This document shows positions 1 to 5,227 of a stretch of 10,506 nucleotides of DNA, one piece after another. The first letter of the stretch is position 1; every line of letters starts with the position of its first letter. A model generated the notes under the pieces. That model had not been told where the DNA came from. It did no database searches and saw only the letters and a program-made list of their open reading frames with translations. Origin of the DNA: Rhodobacteraceae bacterium UBA6273 (lineage in GTDB: Bacteria > Pseudomonadota > Alphaproteobacteria > Rhodobacterales > Rhodobacteraceae); the NCBI GenBank assembly GCA_002440625.1, contig DJUV01000259.1, forward strand, positions 1 through 10,506, written 5' to 3'. The position numbers were made by a program, and so were the translations under genes.

Positions 1-453
1 AGCCCGTTCAACGCCTGGGTGATGCTGAAGGGGCTTGAGACGCTGGACCTCCGCGTTCGCCAGCAGGCCGCCTCGGCGCTGGCTCTGGCCAAGGCGCTGG
101 AAGGCCATCCGAAGCTGTCGCGGGTGATCTTCCCCGGTCTGCCGGGCCATGCCCAGCACCGGATCGCGATGGAGCAGATGGGGGCGGGCGGCACGGTGGT
201 GACGCTGGACGTGACGGGCGGGCAGGAGGCGGCCTTCCGCTTCCTCAACGCGCTGGAGATCGTGAAGATTTCCAACAATCTGGGGGATGCGAAGTCGATC
301 ATCACCCATCCAGCCACGACGACGCACCAGCGCCTGCCGCCGGAACAGAAGGCCCTTCTCGGCATCACGCCGGGCCTCGTCCGGCTGTCGCTCGGGATCG
401 AGGATGAGGGCGACCTCATCGCCGATGTGATGCAGGCGCTCGAGGCGGTCTGA
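1..453 (+). CDS. metZ: O-succinylhomoserine sulfhydrylase MetZ, C-terminal part
   Basis: This is the last 150 codons of a PLP-dependent Cys/Met-metabolism enzyme. The reading frame is open from base 1, so the start and the PLP lysine lie outside the window. MetZ makes homocysteine from O-succinylhomoserine and sulfide in the cytoplasm, as part of methionine synthesis. Family signatures seen are SPFNAW at residues 1-6, ISNNLGDAKS followed by IITHPATTTH in the middle, and VRLSLGIED near the C-terminus, whose arginine normally holds the substrate carboxylate. The frame ends in TGA at 451-453 after the typical 'DVMQALEAV' tail. The fragment could in principle belong to a cystathionine gamma-synthase or O-acetylhomoserine sulfhydrylase relative, since the fold is shared. 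The NNLGDAKS and THPATTTH wording fits MetZ best. No clear terminator follows it. Confidence 0.88.
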   Translation, partial: SPFNAWVMLKGLETLDLRVRQQAASALALAKALEGHPKLSRVIFPGLPGHAQHRIAMEQMGAGGTVVTLDVTGGQEAAFRFLNALEIVKISNNLGDAKSIITHPATTTHQRLPPEQKALLGITPGLVRLSLGIEDEGDLIADVMQALEAV

Positions 454-505
454 TCGCGATCTGGCCGAGTCCGTCTCGTTTGCGTCGCATTTGATCGCGT
501 AAGGT

Positions 506-535
506 TGGACAAAGGGGTTATGCACCCCACATAAT
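506..535 (+). promoter_or_regulatory. Candidate sigma70 promoter of folE2
   Basis: TGGACA at 506-511 (5 of 6 to the -35 consensus) and CATAAT at 530-535 (5 of 6 to the -10) are separated by 18 bp. They sit 34 bp upstream of the folE2 start. The spacer and -10 contain the inverted repeat TTATG-N7-CATAA (518-534), a possible repressor site. A 5-bp GGGGT/ACCCC hairpin (514-528) lies in the same spot. The promoter call is from sequence match only. Confidence 0.45.
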
Positions 536-568
536 CGCCATGCGGGCTTGGTCCGAGGAGGGCGCGGC

Positions 569-1666
569 ATGAACTTCGTGCACAAGATCGGCGAAACCCC
601 CGGCCGGGATGAGGCCGAGGAGGCGCTGGAGATTCTGCGCGCCTGGGCGGCGGCGGCTGATCCGGTCGAGGTGGCGCGGCTTGACCCCGCCATTTCGCGG
701 CTTCTGCCCGGCGGCAAGGTCTCGAATTATCCTGATCTGTCGCGGGTTTACCCGGACGACTTCAAGCCGGACGCGAAGTACCGCGCCTCGATGCCGGACC
801 TGCAGAACGGTCCGTCGAGCCTGATCGTCGGGGCCAAGGCGCAGATCCAGCATGTCGGCATCTCGAACTTCCGCCTGCCGATCCGCTTCCACACCCGCGA
901 CGGCAGCGACGTGACGCTGGAAACTTCCGTCACCGGCACCGTGAGCCTCATCGGCGAGAAGAAGGGCATCAACATGAGCCGCATCATGCGGTCCTTCTAT
1001 GCCCATGCCGAAAGCACCTTTTCCTTTGCGGTCCTTGAGGCGGTGCTGAAGGATTACCGCAAGGACCACGACAGCATCGACGCAAGGCTGATGATGCGGT
1101 TTTCCTTCCCGGCGAAGGTGATGTCGCTGCGGTCGGGTCTTTCCGGCTGGCAGTATTACGACATCGCGTTGGAGCTGGCCGAGAAGGACGGGGTGCGCAA
1201 GCGCATGACCCATCTCGACTATGTCTATTCCTCGACCTGCCCCTGCTCGCTGGAGCTTTCCGAACATGCCCGTCAAGCGCGGGGCCAGCTTGCGACGCCG
1301 CATTCGCAGCGCTCCGTCGCGCGGATATCGGTGGTGGAGGAGGGGCCGAAGCGGCTCTGGTACGAAGACCTCATCGACCTTGCCCGCGCCGCCGTGCCGA
1401 CCGAGACGCAGGTGATGGTCAAGCGCGAGGATGAACAGGCCTTCGCCGAGTTGAACGCCGCCAACCCGATCTTCGTCGAGGACGCGGCGCGGTCATTCGC
1501 CGAGCGGCTGTTGGCGGAACCAAGGGTCGGCGATTTCCGCGTGGTGGCGAGCCATCAGGAGAGCCTGCATAGCCACGACGCGGTGTCGGTGCTGACGGAG
1601 GGGGCGACCTTTGCCTCGGAGAGCATTGATCCGCGGTTGTTCGCGAGCTTGCATAAGGTGGGGTAG
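569..1666 (+). CDS. folE2: GTP cyclohydrolase FolE2 (type IB)
   Basis: This encodes a 365-residue GTP cyclohydrolase IB. The enzyme opens GTP and forms 7,8-dihydroneopterin triphosphate, the first step to tetrahydrofolate and also to queuosine. The T-fold family signatures are visible: LPIRFHTRDG at 103-112, GTVSLIGEKKGINMSRIMRS at 123-142, the metal-ligand motif STCPCS at 222-227 followed by PHSQRS at 244-249, ETQVMVKREDEQAFAE at 279-294, and ESLHSHDA at 331-338. The cysteine and histidine in these motifs correspond to the known metal ligands, so the enzyme should be active. I chose the ATG at 569 because GAGGAGG at 555-561 lies 7 bases before it. A TTG seven codons upstream is in frame but overlaps that ribosome site. 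FolE2 is the enzyme type that works without zinc and is zinc-repressed in several bacteria. No good Zur box was found here. The gene stands alone between metZ and a gap with a hairpin. Confidence 0.94.
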   Translation: MNFVHKIGETPGRDEAEEALEILRAWAAAADPVEVARLDPAISRLLPGGKVSNYPDLSRVYPDDFKPDAKYRASMPDLQNGPSSLIVGAKAQIQHVGISNFRLPIRFHTRDGSDVTLETSVTGTVSLIGEKKGINMSRIMRSFYAHAESTFSFAVLEAVLKDYRKDHDSIDARLMMRFSFPAKVMSLRSGLSGWQYYDIALELAEKDGVRKRMTHLDYVYSSTCPCSLELSEHARQARGQLATPHSQRSVARISVVEEGPKRLWYEDLIDLARAAVPTETQVMVKREDEQAFAELNAANPIFVEDAARSFAERLLAEPRVGDFRVVASHQESLHSHDAVSVLTEGATFASESIDPRLFASLHKVG

Positions 1667-1692
1667 GGTGTGTGCTTGCACGCACCATTCTT
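1667..1692 (+). terminator. Possible folE2 terminator hairpin
   Basis: An 8-bp stem, 1667-1674 with 1679-1686 (one G-T wobble), closes a CTTG tetraloop and starts at the first base after the folE2 stop. It is followed only by ATTCTT rather than a real T-run. It may therefore be a weak intrinsic terminator or an RNA-end stabilising hairpin. Confidence 0.45.
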
Positions 1693-1795
1693 GCATCCCC
1701 GGGGGCGCTGCGTGAAATTACGCACCTACATCCCAGTGGCAAACCGAAGCCTCTGTCGGAAGTTTTAGCTTGAAAACCTTTTATGAGATTTCGTT

Positions 1796-1987
1796 GTGCA
1801 AGTTAAACGTCAGATGTTGAAAGCCGCGAGAACGAACGCTTGGATTCTTATTTCATGCATCTTTCTTACAGTTCTTGGTCTGAAATATCAGAAAATTGCC
1901 TTCTTGATGGCCGCGACTGTTAACATTGTTATATTCGTTGCGTTGATGGCGAAAGAATACCGGCGGGGTGAATCTAACGACAAATAG
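1796..1987 (+). CDS. Small hypothetical membrane protein in AT-rich patch
   Basis: This is a 63-residue ORF that I do not recognise. It shows two hydrophobic stretches, about residues 16-29 (WILISCIFLTVLGL) and 34-52 (IAFLMAATVNIVIFVALMA). They are joined by a short basic loop (K30, K33). The N-terminus is basic and the tail is KEYRRGESNDK, the look of a small inner-membrane hairpin protein. The start is GTG at 1796 with a weak GAG at 1785-1787. An in-frame ATG at 1814 would give a 57-residue version that keeps both helices. GC across 1741-1980 is about 42% by hand count, far below its neighbours, and the codons are AT-rich. This points to an acquired or young gene, or to a non-genic AT-rich spacer that happens to be open. 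No partner gene is adjacent. Confidence 0.4.
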   Translation: MQVKRQMLKAARTNAWILISCIFLTVLGLKYQKIAFLMAATVNIVIFVALMAKEYRRGESNDK

Positions 1988-1996
1988 AGCCGTAGC

Positions 1997-2050
1997 GTGC
2001 GCATTCATTGCGCGCGTTCCCTCCGGGTCTGGTGCGCACTGAATGCGCGC
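1997..2050. repeat. Long imperfect inverted repeat
   Basis: Bases 1997-2007 pair with 2040-2050 (11 bp, one G-T wobble, core GCGCATTCA/TGAATGCGC). After one mismatch the stem continues with 2009-2013 against 2034-2038, and possibly two more pairs. This gives a stem of about 16-18 bp around a loop of roughly 16-20 bases. It begins 10 bp after the small membrane ORF. No T-run follows, so it is not a standard terminator. Confidence 0.6.
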
Positions 2051-2068
2051 CCCATGCCATGATGCGCA

Positions 2069-2159
2069 GCCCCGGACTTGATCCGGAGCCTTTTGGGCGG
2101 GGGAGGTCCCGGCGCAGGGCCGGGACTGCGGGGGGCGAGGTGGCGGGGTGAACCCCGCC
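2069..2159. repeat. REP-like cluster of three GC-rich palindromes
   Basis: Three hairpins lie in a row. The first is CCGGA (2072-2076) with TCCGG (2082-2086). The second is GTCCCGGC (2106-2113) with GCCGGGAC (2119-2126), a perfect 8-bp stem with a 5-base loop. The third is GGCGGGG (2142-2148) with CCCCGCC (2153-2159), a perfect 7-bp stem with a TGAA loop. The CCCCGGACTTGATCCGG wording resembles dispersed intergenic palindromes common in alphaproteobacterial genomes. That resemblance is from memory, and the copy number in this genome cannot be judged from one window. Confidence 0.55.
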
Positions 2160-2269
2160 CTTCGCCAGCTCCGATTGCGCCCCGGCAAACACGGTCGCCA
2201 CCCGTCTCGCGTCCCACCCCCACGCCGCCGCTTGACTTCCGCCCCGTGCCTGAGCCAACTCCGCGCGCC

Positions 2270-3718
2270 ATGTTCGACTTCCGTCCTGTCGGCTATGTAA
2301 TGGGCCTTCTGGTCACGGTGCTGGGTTTCAGCATGCTCGTGCCGATGACGCTCGACTATGTGCTTGGCAATGGCAATGCCCATGCCTTCCTCGCCGCGGC
2401 GCTCTTTTCCACGCTGACCGGGGGGCTGACCGCGCTCGCCTGCCGCAGCTCGATCACTGGCACGATGAACATGCGCCAGGCCTTCCTGATGACCTTCCTC
2501 ATCTGGGTGATCCTGCCGTTGTTCGGCTGCCTGCCCTTCATGATCGGCGTGCCGGAAGCCTCCTTCACCGACGCCTATTTCGAGGCGGTTTCGGGCATCA
2601 CCACCACCGGCTCCACCGTCTTCGTCGGGCTTGACGACTTCCCGGCGGGCATCAACCTCTGGCGCGGGATGCTGAACTGGATGGGCGGCATCGGGATCGC
2701 CTTCCTCGCCATGATCTTCCTGCCGCATCTGAGGGTCGGCGGCATGCAGTTCTTCCGGGCGCAAGGCTTCGACACCCTGGGAAAGACCTTGCCGCGCGCC
2801 GCCGACATCGCGCTTGGTCTTCTCTTCGTCTACGTCGGGCTGACGCTCGCCTGTGCGCTGACCTTCCTCTGGCTCGGCATGTCGCCGCTTGATGCCGTGG
2901 TTCATGCCATGGCCGCGATCGCCACCGGCGGCTTTTCCCCGACCGATGCCTCCTTCGGCAAGTATGTCGGGGCACCCGAGTATGCCGGCGCCTTCTTCAT
3001 GATCCTTGGCAGCCTGCCCTATATCCGCTTCATGCAGCTGGCGACCGGCAGCGCCGCGCCGCTTTTGAAGGATGTGCAGATCCGGGCCTACCTTCTCTGG
3101 ATCTTCATCGCGGTCGGTGCGGTGTCGGTCTACCGCCTGCTGACCGGAGACGACCCGGTCGAGGAGATCATCCGCTCATCGCTTTTCAATCTCGTCTCGA
3201 TCTTCTCGGGCACCGGCTTTTTCTCGGACGATGTGTCGTCCTGGGGGCCTTTTGCGGTGGTGGTCGCCGCCTGCATCGGGGTCATCGGCGGCTGTACCTC
3301 GTCAAGCTCGGGCGCGCTCAGCGTATTCCGCGTGCAGGTCGCCTTTGCCGCGATCCGGGCGCGGATCAGGCTTCTTCATTCGCCGCACCGGCTTGAGCCT
3401 GTGCGCTATGACGGGCGGACGGTGGCGGATGATATCGTCGGCCCGATCATCCTCCACCTCACCTCCTACATCTTTCTCATCGGCCTCCTCAGCCTGATGC
3501 TGACCTTCCACGGCATCGACATCGAATCCGCCTTCTTCGCCATCTGGACCTCGATCGGCAACATCGGCTTTGGCTTCGGGCCGATGGTGGTCAGGACGGG
3601 AACCTTCGTGGATTTCCCCGAAAGCGCGAAATGGGTGCTGATCTTCACCATGATCATGGGCCGCCTCGGCCTTCTCGCCGTGCTGATCCTGCTTTTGCCG
3701 CAGTTCTGGCGCGGCTGA
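2270..3718 (+). CDS. trkH: TrkH family potassium uptake protein, first copy
   Basis: This encodes a 482-residue integral inner-membrane protein of the TrkH/KtrB potassium transporter family, the pore subunit that normally works as a dimer with a cytoplasmic TrkA-type nucleotide-binding protein. No trkA is in the window. All four pore-loop regions are present: SGITTTGST (108-116), IATGGFS (217-223), SGTGF (313-317) and GNIGFGFG (430-437). Conserved WRGMLNWMGGIGI (131-143) and LRVGGMQ (154-160) are also seen. The frame is open far upstream, but the extension reads through the palindromes and is low-complexity. The ATG at 2270 gives MFDFRPVGYV, matching the next gene's MQDLRPVGYV. No good Shine-Dalgarno precedes it. 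Several normally conserved sites differ from the second copy: F433/F434 region of pore loop 4 (F where P is usual), S351 for the lysine after the gating loop, and G467 for E in GRLE. Transport activity is therefore less certain than membership of the family. Confidence 0.9.
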   Translation: MFDFRPVGYVMGLLVTVLGFSMLVPMTLDYVLGNGNAHAFLAAALFSTLTGGLTALACRSSITGTMNMRQAFLMTFLIWVILPLFGCLPFMIGVPEASFTDAYFEAVSGITTTGSTVFVGLDDFPAGINLWRGMLNWMGGIGIAFLAMIFLPHLRVGGMQFFRAQGFDTLGKTLPRAADIALGLLFVYVGLTLACALTFLWLGMSPLDAVVHAMAAIATGGFSPTDASFGKYVGAPEYAGAFFMILGSLPYIRFMQLATGSAAPLLKDVQIRAYLLWIFIAVGAVSVYRLLTGDDPVEEIIRSSLFNLVSIFSGTGFFSDDVSSWGPFAVVVAACIGVIGGCTSSSSGALSVFRVQVAFAAIRARIRLLHSPHRLEPVRYDGRTVADDIVGPIILHLTSYIFLIGLLSLMLTFHGIDIESAFFAIWTSIGNIGFGFGPMVVRTGTFVDFPESAKWVLIFTMIMGRLGLLAVLILLLPQFWRG

Positions 3719-3769
3719 GCATTGGCTGCGCGGCTTGACAGGCCGGTCACGGCACGCGAACGCTGACCC

Positions 3770-5218
3770 ATGCAGGATTTGCGGCCCGTCGGTTATGTCA
3801 TCGGTTTGCTGTCGGCGATGCTCGGGGCGTCGATGATCATTCCGCTGGCGGTGGACCATGCGGATGGCAATCTGCACTGGCAGGCCTTCGGGGTCAGCGC
3901 ACTTGTCGCCGGCGGTGTCGGGACCTTGCTGGCGCTGGCCTGCGCCAATGGCGTGCGCGACCGGCTGACGCTGCAACAGACGTTCCTGCTGGCCACGCTC
4001 GTCTGGGTGGCGCTGCCGCTTTTCGGCGCCGTGCCCTTCATCCTTGGCGCCACCGAGGCGCGCGCCGTCGATGCGGTGTTCGAGGCGATGTCGGGCATGA
4101 CCACTACCGGCGCCACGGTCTTTGCCGGGCTGGAGAAGCTGCCGCCGGGGCTTCTTCTCTGGCGGTCGATGCTGCAATGGTTCGGCGGCATCGGCATCAT
4201 CATCGTCGCCATGGTCTTCCTGCCCGAACTCAGGGTCGGGGGCATGCAGATCTTCCGCTCGGAGGCTTTCGACACCGGCGGCAAGGTCCTGCCGCGCGCG
4301 GCCGAGATCGCCGCGCGGATCGCCGGGATATATGTCGGCCTGACGCTTGCCTGCCACATCGCCTATGTCACCGTCGGGATGAGCGGGTTCGAGGCGCTGA
4401 ATCATGCCCTGACCACGATGTCGACGGGCGGTTTTTCGACCTCGGATGCTTCCTTCGGGATCTATCAGGGCGCGCCGGAATATGTCGCCTCGGTCTTCAT
4501 GGTCCTCGCGAGCCTGCCGTTTGTCCGCTATGTCCAGATCGCCGCCGGCTCCGCCCGGCCGCTTTTCCGCGACAGCCAGGTGCGGGCATTCCTCAAGGTC
4601 ATCGCGGTGCTGGTCGCGATCATCACCGCCTACCGCAGTCTTGCAAACAACGATCACCTTGAAAGCGCCTTTCGCGAGGCGCTTTTCAACATCACTTCAA
4701 TCATCACCGGCACCGGCTATGCCAGCGTCGACTATCAGCGCTGGGGCCCGTTCCCGGTGGTGCTGCTCTTCTTCGTGGGGCTGATCGGCGGTTGCGCGGG
4801 ATCGACCTGCTGCTCAGTGAAGATCTTCCGCTACCAACTGCTGTTCGCGGCGGTCAGGGCGCAGGTCCGGCGCATCCACCTGCCGGATGGCGTCTTCTCG
4901 GCCCGCTATGGTGGGCGGCCGGTCAGTCTTGAGGTGCTGAACTCGGTCATGGCCTTTCTCGGCATCTTCGTCGTGACGCTTGGCCTGACGACGGCCTCGC
5001 TCGGCCTGACGGGACTCGATTTCGTGACCGCCCTTTCGGGGGCGGCCACGGCGCTGGCGAATATCGGGCCGGGGTTCGGCGAGATCATCGGGCCGGCGGG
5101 CAACTTCGCGCCGCTCAACGACACGGCAAAGTGGATCCTCATCTTCGCGATGCTGCTCGGGCGGCTTGAGCTTCTGGTCGTCCTCGTGATCTTCCTGCCG
5201 CGCTTCTGGCGGGTCTGA
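3770..5218 (+). CDS. trkH: TrkH family potassium uptake protein, second copy
   Basis: This is a second 482-residue TrkH-type potassium-transporter subunit, 51 bp after the first and on the same strand. It aligns end to end with the first copy without any gap. I counted about 230 identical positions of 482, roughly 48%, so the duplication is old. Pore loops are SGMTTTGAT (108-116), MSTGGFS (217-223), TGTGY (313-317) and ANIGPGFG (430-437). The last has the usual proline. The intramembrane gating loop reads GGCAGSTCCSVK (340-351). It keeps GST and the lysine, but the glycine pair usual in the family is replaced by C348 and S349. GRLELL (464-469) near the C-terminus is normal. The ATG at 3770 has no strong ribosome site. 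TTGACA at 3735-3740 looks like a -35 box but has no convincing -10. The gene is probably co-transcribed with the first copy. Confidence 0.92.
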   Translation: MQDLRPVGYVIGLLSAMLGASMIIPLAVDHADGNLHWQAFGVSALVAGGVGTLLALACANGVRDRLTLQQTFLLATLVWVALPLFGAVPFILGATEARAVDAVFEAMSGMTTTGATVFAGLEKLPPGLLLWRSMLQWFGGIGIIIVAMVFLPELRVGGMQIFRSEAFDTGGKVLPRAAEIAARIAGIYVGLTLACHIAYVTVGMSGFEALNHALTTMSTGGFSTSDASFGIYQGAPEYVASVFMVLASLPFVRYVQIAAGSARPLFRDSQVRAFLKVIAVLVAIITAYRSLANNDHLESAFREALFNITSIITGTGYASVDYQRWGPFPVVLLFFVGLIGGCAGSTCCSVKIFRYQLLFAAVRAQVRRIHLPDGVFSARYGGRPVSLEVLNSVMAFLGIFVVTLGLTTASLGLTGLDFVTALSGAATALANIGPGFGEIIGPAGNFAPLNDTAKWILIFAMLLGRLELLVVLVIFLPRFWRV

Positions 5219-5227
5219 GGGGCACCG

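Larger units (their letters stand above)
1988..2269. other. Gene-free region upstream of the trkH pair
   Basis: These 282 bp hold no supported gene. The left half, to about 2160, is packed with palindromes that are listed separately. From 2161 to 2269 there is C-rich sequence with no clear signal. A TTGACT at 2232-2237 resembles a -35 box, but nothing close to a -10 box follows at the right distance, so the trkH promoter is not settled. Confidence 0.5.

Noticed and set aside
454..568. A folate (THF-type) riboswitch or Zur box upstream of folE2
   Set aside because: The likely promoter leaves only about 25 bases of leader, too short for a riboswitch. The single hairpin at 514-528 overlaps the promoter. 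The inverted repeat does not have Zur-like spacing.
2078..2269. N-terminal extension of the first TrkH by 64 codons
   Set aside because: It reads through palindromic repeats, yields G/P/R-rich low-complexity protein, and the second copy starts at the equivalent of the ATG at 2270.
3719..3769. An independent promoter for the second trkH (TTGACA at 3735-3740)
   Set aside because: The -35 match is perfect, but the sequence 16-18 bp downstream has no acceptable -10. Co-transcription with the first copy is simpler.
3302..4657. A 451-codon minus-strand frame across both trkH genes
   Set aside because: The product is charge-rich shadow sequence (strings of D, H, R, Q) with no motif. It runs opposite clear TrkH coding sequence.
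5219..5227. A bidirectional terminator between the second trkH and the convergent gene
   Set aside because: The 9-bp gap and its edges contain no stable hairpin with a T-run on either strand.
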